A stretch of DNA of 64,000 nt, taken from Nonomuraea soli. GTDB taxonomy: Bacteria; Actinomycetota; Actinomycetes; Streptosporangiales; Streptosporangiaceae. Numbering within the stretch: position 1 is the stretch's first letter; every line of letters starts with the position of its first letter. The notes under the pieces are model-generated. The model ran no database searches, was not told the DNA's origin, and saw only the letters and a program-made list of their open reading frames with translations. Of the stretch, positions 42,178 to 50,358 are shown one piece after another. Both the position numbers and the translations under genes were made by a program. The stretch covers positions 454,546 to 518,545 of the forward strand of contig NZ_JACDUR010000008.1 in assembly GCF_013761175.1 (NCBI RefSeq), in the 5' to 3' direction.

Positions 42178-45100
42178 TCAGTAGGGGCGCTGCAGGAAAC
42201 GTCCCAGCGCCGGTTCGTACAGGCGCCCGCCCGCCAGGACGGCGCCGCCCGGCAGGGTGGGCCGGGAGTCGCCGCCCAGCCAGCCGTACCTCAGCAGCGG
42301 CTGCGTGGTCACCCCGAACTCGTCGTAGGCCGCCACGGTGGCCAGCTCCTGGCCGAGGTCGAGCTCGGTGCCGACGTGCCCGTCGATGGTGAGCAGCTGG
42401 AGCCGGACCGCCCCGGCCGGGCCGGTGAGCGCGGCCAGCGCGCCGCCCGGTCCTGCCACGTGACGCACGATCGTGCCGCCGGAGGTGGTCCAGGCGGGCC
42501 GGTCGCCGTCCGAGCCGTAGTGGTGGACGGTGACGGCGCCCGCCTCGGTGGTCTCCGACCTGACGCGCCCGGCCGGGTCGTGCTGCCAGGTCACGCTCCG
42601 TGCCCCTGAGGTCAGGGCGGCGGGCAGGCCGTCGGCGGTGTAGGAGAAGCCGCGCCCGCCGGGCAGTGACGTGGTGCGGCCCGCGGCGTCGTGGGCGTGG
42701 CCGTCTCCGGTGAGGGCGCCGTCGGCGGTGTAGGCGTAGGTGGTGACGGTCGCGGCCGCGTCGTCGGCCACCGGGCAATCGAGGTCGGAGGCCTGGACGG
42801 CCAGCCGGACCCGCTCGCCCCTGGCGTTGTGGTCGTAGCGGCGCAGCGTGCACAGCGGAAAGGCCAGCTCCAGCACCGAGGAGAGCTGCCCCGCCCGGTC
42901 GTAGGCGAGCTGGCGTTCGGTCATGGTGTCGGTGCGCAGGCGCAACATCTCCTGCCCGTGCGCGTTGCGGCCGATCTGGTCGATCATCACCGGCCCTTCC
43001 AGGCCGTCGCGGGTGTAGATGCGGGCGTAGGCCTGCCCGCGCTCGTCGTAGCCGTTCAGGACGTGCAGCCCGCCCGGCAGGTCGCCGCCGGCCAGGCGGC
43101 CCTCGGCGTCGTAGCGGGCGGTGAAGGTGCCCGCGGCGGAGTCGGTGAGCGAGGTGAGCAGGCCGCGCGGCTCGGCCGCGTGGTCGTAGGTGTAGACGGT
43201 GGTGGAGGGCGCCGAGTCGACGACCTTGGTCGGCCGGTCGAGGTCGTCGTAGTCGGTGCGGGTCTGGCCGCCGTCGGCGTCGGTGTGGGTGGTCGGCCGT
43301 CCCAGGAGGTCGTATCCGGTCACGACGGTCTGGGCGCCGCGGGTGCGCTCGGTGAGGCGGCCGGTGGCCGGGCTGTAGCGCAGGCCGGTCTCGGGGTCCT
43401 GGCCGCTCTGGGTGGCGATGGGCCGGCCGGCCGCGTCGCGCCTGATCGTGGTGGTCGTGCCGCCTGCGGTCACCGTCTGCGGCAGGCCGGAGGCGGTGTG
43501 GGTGTAGAGGCGGTCGCCGTCGCGGCAGGTCAGGCCCGCCCATTCCGGCCGGCCGCCGCATTCGCCGCCGCCCGTGGCCGCGTAGAGGGTCAGAGCGGGG
43601 GCGGTGGTGGTGACGGCCCGCCCGCCGGGGTCGCGCACGGTCGTGAGCGGTCTGCCGGTGGCCCAGTCGTAGGTGAGGGTGGTGGTCCTGACGTCGGCGT
43701 CGGGCAGGTTTTCGCGGCCGACGATGACGGCGCCCGTCCTGACGGTGGTGGGCAGGTCGCGGGCGGTCGCGGTGGCGGGGCGTCCCTCGTCGTGGACGTG
43801 GACGGTGCGGGTCCTGGCGCCGATGGCGTACCCGGCGGGCAGGTCGTCGACGTCGGACTCCAGGTTGACGATGTGGACGGGGCTCAGCTCCTCAAGCTTG
43901 CGCCGGCCCGTGGCGTCGTAGATCGAGCGGGTGGCCAGCAGTTCCGCTCGCTCGTCGGGGCTGTAGCCGGTGATCGCCAGCTCGGCCAGGCGGTCGTCGG
44001 TCATGGGCCGCTGCGACAGCTCCCTGTTGGCGGCGGTGAGCACGCGTACGGCGTGGCCGTACCGGTCGTGGTCGGTGGCGGACAGGTGGCCGCCCGGGGT
44101 GAGCACGTTGACGGCCCGGCCCGAGGCGTCCAGGTAGGTGACCGTGGGACGGCCGGTGGAGTTCGGCGGGTGCACGGCGGTGGCGGTGACCGGTGCCGTG
44201 GCCTGGCCCCAGGCGGCGATCTGCTTGGCCGTCATGTCCGCGGGGCCGCCCGCGGCGACGGTGAGCGGCACGCCGTACTGGATCGTGGTGGTCGCCTGGC
44301 CCGCGATCTGGTCGGCGGTGCCAGGGCGGAGTGTGGCGCGGGTGACCGAGCGCAGGCGGCCGTCGGTCTCGTAGGCGAAGGCCCATGGCAGCTCGCCGGG
44401 CGGGGTGAGCGCGGTGACGCGTCCGGTGGCGTCGTAGCCGTAGCGGGTTTTCAGCGGCGGGCTGATGCGCGGGTCCCAGGTTTCCGCCAGGCGTCCCGCC
44501 GCGTCGTAGCCGTACTGCGCGACCGTCTCGCCCTTGAGGGAGACGGTGGCCAGGCGGCCGGCGGCGTCGTAGGCGAAGGTCAGCGTGTGCCCCAGGCGGG
44601 TGACCGAGGCGGGCCGCAGCCGGTCTGCCTGCTCGTAGACGTGTCCTGCGGGCAGGTGGAGCTCGCCCTGCTTGGTGAAGGTCGTGACCTCGCCGGAGGC
44701 GTCGGTCAGCGTGTAGGCGCCGGTGAGGGTCAGGTGCTCGGCGCCCGGTTCCGGACGCCAGCCGTCGGCGGTCCTGGTGAACTGCACGGGTGAGCCGTCG
44801 GCGCGGGTGAGCTCGGCCGACGTGGGCGAGGTCTGCCGCAGCGTGGTCAGCCCGGCCGTCCATTCGGGCAGGCGGGAGGAGATCGTCCTGGTCAGGGCCA
44901 GGTCGAAGGCGCCTCCCGCGGTGGTACGCAGGCGGTAGTCGCCGGTCTGCAGGTTGAGGACGCCGGGCCCGACCTCGCTGGTGGCGGCCCTGGTGGCGCG
45001 GCGGTCGACGACGACGTGCGCGGGGTCCGACTCGTACGGCGGGGCGGAGGCGCTGGAGACCACCGCCCTGACCTGGACGGTGGCGTCGCCCAGCTGGGTG

Positions 45101-47367
45101 GCGGCGTCCCAGGTCAGCCCCGACACGCCGTTGGGGGCGGCCACCGGCCAGGCGGCCGGCGGCTTGCCGTCGGCGCCGGTCACGTGGGCGAGGGGCAGGT
45201 CGGCCCAGGTGTCGAGGTCGGAGCGGCGGAACTGGAACCTGGCCTGGGTGAAGCCGGTCCCGGTGACCGCGAGCGGCACCCTGCCGGTGGTGCGCAGGCC
45301 GTCGGCGGGTGCGGTGAGCGCGGCCACCGAGCTTCCTGAGCCCACGCTGAAGGTGTACGCGGTGGTGGGGGAGGTGTTGCCCGCCTTGTCGATGGTGTAG
45401 ACGCTGAGCGTGTGGGCGCCGGTCGAGGGCGGCGTCAGCTTGGCGGTGACGGCCGCGCCGGTGGTGGCCGCCTTCGTGGTGGTGCCGTTGCCGAGCTTGT
45501 AGGCGATCCAGGCGGCGTCGGTGCTCGCCGGGGTCATGGTGAAGGTGCCGGCCTGGCCCGCGTCGCCGTACCAGCCCCCGTCGGAGGGGTAGTCGGCGGA
45601 GGCGACCCTGGGGGCGGCGGGTTTGACGGTGTCGACGGTGAAGGACCAGCTCTGGTAGGCCTTGGACGACAGGGAGCCGTCATTCGACCACGAGCGGACG
45701 GTGTAGGTCCTGCCGTTGACGAGCTTGCCGGCGGGCACGTTGGCGGTGGAGGAGAACCCGCCGCTGGCCACGTAGGCGCCGTAGAGGTTGTCGATGACCG
45801 GCGTGCTGCCGTCGTAGACGTCGAACAATCCGCGCACGTTGCCGCCGTCGGGGTCGCCGACGTGGGCGCGCAGCTGCGGGGTCGCGGTGCCGGTCCACTT
45901 CTTGCCCGCGTGGTCGGTGTGCGGGTTGACCCAGGTGGAGACCGGCGTGCTGGGGTAGGAGTTGTAGGTCACCGAGATGGAGGGCACGTTGGAGGCGGCG
46001 TCTCCGGAGTTGAAGCGCTTCCAGCCGTACTCATCGCCCTCGTCCTTGGCCCTGATGCCCATGCCGGAGCGGGTCCAGCCCTTGTCGGCCCAGTGCTGGG
46101 CGAGCGAGGTCACGTTGGCCTTGACCCAGCCGTCGGCGCAGCCGGTGCCCCAGCCCTTGGTCTCGGTCGAGGTGGCGTGGACGACCGCGATCTCCGGGCC
46201 GGGCCAGCGGGAGGCCGTGGTGGCCTGGTTGGCCGTGCCGACCTGCCATGACCTGGCCTGGCAGGACCAGGAGTGCCAGTTCCACAGGTTCAGGGTCGCG
46301 GAGGTGATCTTCTTGCCCGCGATGCCGGCGGTGTTCCAGGTGATGAACGAGCGCGCGACCTGGCCCGAGCCGTTGTTGCCGATCTTCAGCTCGTCGGTGG
46401 CCGACTGGTCGGTGCCGTACCCCTGCTGGACGAAGGTGTCGAAGGTGCCGCGCACGGTCAGCGCGGGGTCCACGGTGACCGGGTAGACGGTCGCCGGGTC
46501 GTTCAGGAAGGCGGGGTCGGGGGTGAGCACCAGGTCGTCGCCGCGCAGCTCGAAGGCGACGGGGGCGCGGCGGGCGTGCTCGCCGGAGCCCGGTGCGATG
46601 GAGGCGTCCCACATGACCGGCGCGGGCAGGCTCATGACCGCTCTGCCTCTCGGGTCGGCCAGTTCGATCCCGCCGCCGGCGGCGGCGCGCGCTTTGAGCT
46701 TGGGCGAGCTGAACCTGAGGGTGTACTGGAGCGGTGCGGCGGGGCGCCGGTTGAGCAGGAGGAACTGTTCGGCGCCCGTCCTGGTGGCTTCGACGACGAG
46801 GTCGGCGCCGGGGAGCACGCCGGGGTAGGTGGCCTTGGCCCCGTCGAGCTTCGGTGCCGGGAGCGTGCCCTTCCACTGCAGGGTGACCTGCTGTTCGCCC
46901 TCGCCGAGGGTGATCAGGTCGGTGTGCCCGCCTGCGGTGCGCTGCCGGGACGAGGGTCCGCCGCCCAGGCGCAGCCGGCCGCGGTGCGCTCGGGGGGCCA
47001 CCTGGCCGTCGGGCGTGGTGGTGAGGGTGATGTCGACGGGCTTCCACGCGCCGTCCTGGCGGTAGCGGACGGGGCCGGCGAAGGTCTCGAGGGTGAGGGT
47101 GCCGTCGGGGTTGGCGTAGGTGGTGGTGGTCTCGGTGCGGGCCGACTCCACCTCCACGCGCGTGCCGCCGAGGCGGGCCGACAGGCGTGCGGACGGCTCG
47201 TCGGGCGCCACCCGCGGGGCCGTCGCGACCGTGGCGGCCGTGGCGACCGTCGTGGCCGTCGTGGCCGTCGTGGCGGGAGGGGGTTCTGCGGAGGAGGGCT
47301 GCGCGGTCAGGGGCAGCAGCAGGAGGGCGAGGCCACCGGCGACGGCCCGTGGCAGGAGGGCGGGCAT
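42178..47367 (-). CDS. Secreted RHS/YD-repeat protein without a C-terminal toxin domain
   Basis: The 1729-residue protein has a signal peptide (cleavage near SSA, residue 27), a Thr/Ala-rich stretch, a beta domain (about 65-305) ending in YPVTVDPAL, a DNRLRE-type domain (about 308-465), Ig/fibronectin-like segments, and many YD repeats from about 850 (YDAAGRLATVS, YGYDATGRVTAL and others). The conserved RHS core end GGRLYEPALGRFLQRPY is immediately followed by the stop, so the variable toxin tip usual for polymorphic RHS proteins is missing. It would form a secreted cocoon-like shell. A hairpin separates it from the secreted gene upstream on the same strand. Confidence 0.9.
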   Translation of the reverse strand: MPALLPRAVAGGLALLLLPLTAQPSSAEPPPATTATTATTVATAATVATAPRVAPDEPSARLSARLGGTRVEVESARTETTTTYANPDGTLTLETFAGPVRYRQDGAWKPVDITLTTTPDGQVAPRAHRGRLRLGGGPSSRQRTAGGHTDLITLGEGEQQVTLQWKGTLPAPKLDGAKATYPGVLPGADLVVEATRTGAEQFLLLNRRPAAPLQYTLRFSSPKLKARAAAGGGIELADPRGRAVMSLPAPVMWDASIAPGSGEHARRAPVAFELRGDDLVLTPDPAFLNDPATVYPVTVDPALTVRGTFDTFVQQGYGTDQSATDELKIGNNGSGQVARSFITWNTAGIAGKKITSATLNLWNWHSWSCQARSWQVGTANQATTASRWPGPEIAVVHATSTETKGWGTGCADGWVKANVTSLAQHWADKGWTRSGMGIRAKDEGDEYGWKRFNSGDAASNVPSISVTYNSYPSTPVSTWVNPHTDHAGKKWTGTATPQLRAHVGDPDGGNVRGLFDVYDGSTPVIDNLYGAYVASGGFSSTANVPAGKLVNGRTYTVRSWSNDGSLSSKAYQSWSFTVDTVKPAAPRVASADYPSDGGWYGDAGQAGTFTMTPASTDAAWIAYKLGNGTTTKAATTGAAVTAKLTPPSTGAHTLSVYTIDKAGNTSPTTAYTFSVGSGSSVAALTAPADGLRTTGRVPLAVTGTGFTQARFQFRRSDLDTWADLPLAHVTGADGKPPAAWPVAAPNGVSGLTWDAATQLGDATVQVRAVVSSASAPPYESDPAHVVVDRRATRAATSEVGPGVLNLQTGDYRLRTTAGGAFDLALTRTISSRLPEWTAGLTTLRQTSPTSAELTRADGSPVQFTRTADGWRPEPGAEHLTLTGAYTLTDASGEVTTFTKQGELHLPAGHVYEQADRLRPASVTRLGHTLTFAYDAAGRLATVSLKGETVAQYGYDAAGRLAETWDPRISPPLKTRYGYDATGRVTALTPPGELPWAFAYETDGRLRSVTRATLRPGTADQIAGQATTTIQYGVPLTVAAGGPADMTAKQIAAWGQATAPVTATAVHPPNSTGRPTVTYLDASGRAVNVLTPGGHLSATDHDRYGHAVRVLTAANRELSQRPMTDDRLAELAITGYSPDERAELLATRSIYDATGRRKLEELSPVHIVNLESDVDDLPAGYAIGARTRTVHVHDEGRPATATARDLPTTVRTGAVIVGRENLPDADVRTTTLTYDWATGRPLTTVRDPGGRAVTTTAPALTLYAATGGGECGGRPEWAGLTCRDGDRLYTHTASGLPQTVTAGGTTTTIRRDAAGRPIATQSGQDPETGLRYSPATGRLTERTRGAQTVVTGYDLLGRPTTHTDADGGQTRTDYDDLDRPTKVVDSAPSTTVYTYDHAAEPRGLLTSLTDSAAGTFTARYDAEGRLAGGDLPGGLHVLNGYDERGQAYARIYTRDGLEGPVMIDQIGRNAHGQEMLRLRTDTMTERQLAYDRAGQLSSVLELAFPLCTLRRYDHNARGERVRLAVQASDLDCPVADDAAATVTTYAYTADGALTGDGHAHDAAGRTTSLPGGRGFSYTADGLPAALTSGARSVTWQHDPAGRVRSETTEAGAVTVHHYGSDGDRPAWTTSGGTIVRHVAGPGGALAALTGPAGAVRLQLLTIDGHVGTELDLGQELATVAAYDEFGVTTQPLLRYGWLGGDSRPTLPGGAVLAGGRLYEPALGRFLQRPY

Positions 47368-47400
47368 GAGTGCTCCGGGAAGAGGTGTGCGGGCGTGAGA

Positions 47401-47430
47401 CGGCGCCCCCGCCGTGAGGCGGGGGCGCCG
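47401..47430 (-). terminator. 13-bp hairpin between the secreted protein gene and the RHS gene
   Basis: CGGCGCCCCCGCC (47401-47413) pairs perfectly with GGCGGGGGCGCCG (47418-47430) around GTGA. It has no T-tract and may act as a partial terminator that sets the ratio of the two products. Confidence 0.7.
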
Positions 47431-47443
47431 GGGGAGGCGGTGC

Positions 47444-48397
47444 CTAGTTGTTCATGCAGCTCTTCTTGCGGACCTCGTACCAGACGATGCCCGGAGCCTG
47501 GAAGCGCACGGCGAAGCACTGGCCCTGCCTGGCGGCGTCCCTGAACTTGTAGATGGCCGAGGCTCCGGCCACGGTGTAGGCGGTCTTGCAGATGACCTTG
47601 GCCTTGCCCTTGAGCTTGTCGCAGACGCTCTTGAGCGCCTCGATGGCGCCGGCCACGCCGCCGACGAGCCAGACGCCGTAGATCTGCTTGGTGAGCTTCC
47701 TGGAGAAGATCAGGCGGCACATCGCCTTCCACCACTCACACTGCAGCTTGAGTGCGGGGTCGGCGACCACGGGGTAGGCGGCGCCGGCGTGGTTGACGGT
47801 CTGGACGAGCGTCATGCCCTCCACCCGGTAGGAGGTGGGGACGGTGTTGCCGTTGGCGTCCTTGGCCCAGGGCAGGTCGATCTCGGCGAGGTAGACGTCG
47901 TCGGTGTAGATCAGGACGGTGCCGTCGTCCTCCTCGACCTGCAGCTCGCTGTTGGGCGGGGCGGAGATGGGGAAGCGGTACTCCGTGGGCGCCGAGGCGT
48001 CGTGGATGATCGTCAGCGACCGGGCGATCCGGTCGGTGCGCTGGTGGGCGTAGGAGACGCTGGGCTGGGCGGCGGCATAGGTGACCAGGCCCGGCAGTGC
48101 CTGGTTGCCCGCGTCGGCGGCTTCGGGCAGGCCGATGCCGATCTCGCTGTCGCTGACCACGGCCACGAGCGAGCGGCCTGGGTCGGTGGCGGCGGCGAAG
48201 ACGCGCTGGGTGTTGCCTTCGGGGATCTCGACCGGCGGGACGGTCTGGGCCTCTTGGACGATGTCGGGGACGACCTGCTGGAGTGCGGCCAGCGTGCGGT
48301 CGTCCTGCGCCGAGACGGGGCTTCCGTAGACGCCCGCGCCGCTGAAGGCCAGGGCCGTCACCAGGGTGACGGCGAAGGCCCGTGCGGAGATGCGCAT
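47444..48397 (-). CDS. Secreted protein with YPVVADP module and six-Cys C-terminal domain
   Basis: The 317-residue protein has a signal peptide (cleavage after SPVSA, residue 30) and a beta-rich region whose second half contains LPWAKDANGNTVPTSYRVEG and VNHAGAAYPVVADPAL. This module recurs in many actinobacterial secreted proteins in front of unrelated tails. The tail here (about 215-317) has six cysteines (220, 227, 259, 270, 294, 314), a Gly/Ala-rich hydrophobic helix (YGVWLVGGVAGAIEAL) and many lysines. GGAAGG precedes ATG 48397. It lies upstream of the RHS gene, which carries a similar YPVTVDPAL motif. The function is unknown; a secreted effector or antimicrobial is possible. Confidence 0.75.
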   Translation of the reverse strand: MRISARAFAVTLVTALAFSGAGVYGSPVSAQDDRTLAALQQVVPDIVQEAQTVPPVEIPEGNTQRVFAAATDPGRSLVAVVSDSEIGIGLPEAADAGNQALPGLVTYAAAQPSVSYAHQRTDRIARSLTIIHDASAPTEYRFPISAPPNSELQVEEDDGTVLIYTDDVYLAEIDLPWAKDANGNTVPTSYRVEGMTLVQTVNHAGAAYPVVADPALKLQCEWWKAMCRLIFSRKLTKQIYGVWLVGGVAGAIEALKSVCDKLKGKAKVICKTAYTVAGASAIYKFRDAARQGQCFAVRFQAPGIVWYEVRKKSCMNN

Positions 48398-48447
48398 GGA
48401 TGTCCTTCCACATGCGTGAGGGGGAGTGCGCAAACGCCGCAACCATA

Positions 48448-48476
48448 AAGATCATGTAAGAACGAAAAATGATCTT
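48448..48476. promoter_or_regulatory. AT-rich inverted repeat upstream of the secreted protein gene
   Basis: AAGATCAT (48448-48455) and ATGATCTT (48469-48476) are perfect 8-bp arms around a 13-bp A-rich spacer, 51 bp before the secreted-protein start. An AAACGTTT palindrome lies at 48492-48499. This is the most AT-rich patch in the area and is probably the promoter/operator of the secreted-RHS unit, or a terminator for the GntR gene. Confidence 0.5.
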
Positions 48477-48518
48477 GGATGGCTGGACGGTAAACGTTTG
48501 CGGTCCTCCAGGCTCCGC

Positions 48519-49259
48519 TCAGCGCTCGATGAGGGTGACCTCCAGGGAGTAGTGGGAGGCGCGGTAGACGTGGGAGCCGTGCTCGACGGCGCGGCCCTGG
48601 TCGTCGTAGGTGGTGCGGACCATGGTCAGCAGGGGAGCGCCCCGGCGTTCCTCCAGCAGCTTGGCCTCGTGGGCGCTGGCCGCGCGGGCGCCCACGCGCT
48701 GGTTGGCCACCCGCATGCGCACGCCCGCGCTGCGCAGCAGTTCGTACAGGCCCCGGTTGTGCAGGCCCTCGGGGGTCAGTGGGGCCAGGCCCACGGGCAG
48801 CCAGTTGTGCATGATCGCCAGCGGCTCGCCCGCGGCGAAGCGCACCCGCTCCAGGTAGATGACGTGGGTGCCGGTCTCGACGCCGAGGATGGCGGCGATC
48901 TCCTCGTCGGCGGGGCGCGGCTCGAGGGCCAGCACCTGGGTGGCGGGCTCCTGGCCGGCGCGGCGCAGGTCGTCGTAGAGGCTGGTCAGCTCGACCGAGC
49001 GCTTGACCTGGCCGTGCACGACCTGGGTGCCGACGCCCCGCTTGCGGACCAGCAGGCCCTTGTCGACCAGGTACTGGATGGCCTGCCGTACGGTCGGCCT
49101 CGACAGGCCCAGGCGGTCGGCGAGGAGGATCTCGTTGTCGAGCCGGGAGCCCGGGGCCAGGTCGCCGTTCTTGATCGCTTCGGCGATCTGCTCGGCCACC
49201 TGGAAGTAGAGGGGCACGGGGCTGGATCGGTCCAGGTCGATCGCCAGGTGCGAGGTCAT
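48519..49259 (-). CDS. GntR-family regulator with UTRA domain (HutC subfamily)
   Basis: The 246-residue protein has a GntR winged helix (about 10-78; SPVPLYFQVAEQIAEAIKNGDLAPGSRLDNE, LGLSRPTVRQAIQYLVDKGLLVRKRGVGT) and a UTRA ligand domain (about 95-240; THVIYLERVRFAAGEPLAIMHNWLP, LLTMVRTTYDDQGRAVEHGSHVYRA). HutC-type regulators sense sugars, amino sugars or phosphonates. It is divergent from an inositol-monophosphatase-like gene and appears leaderless. The nearby phosphate-ester island makes a phosphorylated ligand conceivable but unproven. Confidence 0.92.
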   Translation of the reverse strand: MTSHLAIDLDRSSPVPLYFQVAEQIAEAIKNGDLAPGSRLDNEILLADRLGLSRPTVRQAIQYLVDKGLLVRKRGVGTQVVHGQVKRSVELTSLYDDLRRAGQEPATQVLALEPRPADEEIAAILGVETGTHVIYLERVRFAAGEPLAIMHNWLPVGLAPLTPEGLHNRGLYELLRSAGVRMRVANQRVGARAASAHEAKLLEERRGAPLLTMVRTTYDDQGRAVEHGSHVYRASHYSLEVTLIER

Positions 49260-49265
49260 GTGATC

Positions 49266-49271
49266 AGGGTA
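49266..49271 (-). promoter_or_regulatory. -10 box for leaderless gntR
   Basis: TACCCT on the minus strand lies 6 bases before ATG 49259 with no ribosome binding site between. Confidence 0.45.
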
Positions 49272-49276
49272 ATGGG

Positions 49277-49292
49277 GTCAGAATGTCCTGAC
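49277..49292. promoter_or_regulatory. Candidate GntR operator
   Basis: GTCAG-AATGTC-CTGAC is a perfect 5-bp inverted repeat centred between the divergent gntR and IMPase -10 boxes, so one bound dimer could block both. Confidence 0.4.
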
Positions 49293-49299
49293 AAACGGC

Positions 49300-49305
49300 T
49301 ACGGT
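49300..49305 (+). promoter_or_regulatory. -10 box for the IMPase gene
   Basis: TACGGT lies 6 bases before ATG 49312. GGAAAG in between could serve as a weak ribosome site if transcription begins earlier. Confidence 0.4.
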
Positions 49306-49311
49306 GGAAAG

Positions 49312-50097
49312 ATGGCGCCTTCAGCTGAACTCCTGGACATCGCGGTCGAGGCATCCCGGACGGCGGGGGAGCGGCTGCGTGCCGCGTTCCGCACCAGGCC
49401 CGCCGTGGAGACCAAACGCGACTTCCACGACCCGGTGACCGAGCACGATCTGGCGGCCGAGGAGACCATCCGCGCGGTGATCGCCAAGCGCGCGCCGGAC
49501 AGCGCGATCGTGGGGGAGGAGGGCGGAGGCGCCGCCGGCGACGGCGTCACGTGGTTCGTCGACCCGATCGACGGCACCGCCAACTTCGCCGCCGGGGTGG
49601 CCTTCTGGTGCGTGTCCATCGGCGTGGCCGTGGGCGGGGAACTGGTGGCGGGAGTGGTGTACGACCCGGTGCGCGACGACCTGTTCGCCGCCTCGCAGGA
49701 GGGCGCGTGGTGCAATGGCGCCCCGCTGCGCAGCCGGGGCGCCACGCGCGACCGCGAGGCGATGTTGCTGACCAGCTATCCGACCCCCCGCGACTTCGAC
49801 GAGCACGGTGACGAGGCGCTGCGCCGTTACGGCAGGCTGCTGACCTCGTTCTCGGCGCTGCGCCGGCCCGGCAGCGCCGCGCTCAAGCTCGCGCACGTCG
49901 CGGCCGGCTGGTCCGACGCCTGCTTCGGCCGTGGCGCGAGCCCGTGGGACGTGGCCGCCGGCGCGGTCCTGGTACGGCAGGCGGGCGGCCTCTACCTCGG
50001 CGACCCCTTCCGGGTGGGCCCCTACCTGGCGGTGGTCGACGGCTTCGACCTCGGCTCCTCCGCGCTTCACGAGCTCGACCCTCGCACGAGCTCGTGA
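49312..50097 (+). CDS. Inositol monophosphatase-family phosphatase (copy 1)
   Basis: The 261-residue enzyme carries the Mg-binding IMPase motifs: VTEHDLAAEETI, VGEEGG, WFVDPIDGTANFAAGVAFWCVSIG (DPIDGT near 83-88) and the C-terminal SPWDVAAGAVLVRQAGG. Family members remove phosphate from inositol or sugar phosphates or PAP in the cytoplasm. A second, clearly related copy lies at 61451 in the phosphate-regulated operon, with shared blocks such as DPVTEHD and RRPGSAALKLAHVAAGW. This copy lacks the low-complexity insertions of the other and is paired with a GntR regulator. Confidence 0.9.
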   Translation: MAPSAELLDIAVEASRTAGERLRAAFRTRPAVETKRDFHDPVTEHDLAAEETIRAVIAKRAPDSAIVGEEGGGAAGDGVTWFVDPIDGTANFAAGVAFWCVSIGVAVGGELVAGVVYDPVRDDLFAASQEGAWCNGAPLRSRGATRDREAMLLTSYPTPRDFDEHGDEALRRYGRLLTSFSALRRPGSAALKLAHVAAGWSDACFGRGASPWDVAAGAVLVRQAGGLYLGDPFRVGPYLAVVDGFDLGSSALHELDPRTSS

Positions 50098-50103
50098 GCG
50101 GTT

Positions 50104-50253
50104 TCACGGGGTGCCGGTCAGGGAGATCACGGTCGGCGAGAGTGCCTGGATCACCAGCCAGGTGATCCAGAATCCGGCGGCCAGGGCCAGCGGAATTCCC
50201 ACGAAATTGATGAGCAGCTCTCGCTTTAGCCGCCCGCGCTTGAATGCCCCCAT
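50104..50253 (-). CDS. Small single-pass membrane protein (49 aa)
   Basis: The 49-residue product has a basic start MGAFKRGRLKREL and one hydrophobic helix (LLINFVGIPLALAAGFWITWLVIQAL, about 13-38), then PTVISLTGTP. The ATG is preceded by AAGGGGGAAA. It lies between the IMPase and SARP genes on the opposite strand. Composition and a ribosome site support a real gene; no family is recognised. A perfect 10-bp inverted repeat lies within its helix codons. Confidence 0.6.
   Translation of the reverse strand: MGAFKRGRLKRELLINFVGIPLALAAGFWITWLVIQALSPTVISLTGTP
50146..50170. repeat. CTGGATCACC / GGTGATCCAG inverted repeat inside the small gene
   Basis: Perfect 10-bp arms with the 5-bp centre AGCCA, lying across the codons for the membrane helix of the 49-residue protein. 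It may be an mRNA hairpin or a protein binding site. Confidence 0.6.
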
Positions 50254-50296
50254 GGCGTTTCCCCCTTCGCTGGTAAGGAAGGTTTCCAGTCCCGCA

Positions 50297-50326
50297 TTGA
50301 CATGGGCGCAAAGACCTCCGTATAAA
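50297..50326 (+). promoter_or_regulatory. Near-consensus promoter of the SARP gene
   Basis: TTGACA (50297-50302), 18-bp spacer, TATAAA (50321-50326). The predicted leader is about 25-30 bases. This is the best sigma-70 promoter in the window. Confidence 0.7.
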
Positions 50327-50358
50327 TCCCGCTAAGGGGGTCCAAAGACGGGGGCGTC

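Noticed and set aside
49299..49745. Minus-strand frame over the IMPase gene
   Set aside because: The plus strand has the complete IMPase motif set; the minus reading has no domain.
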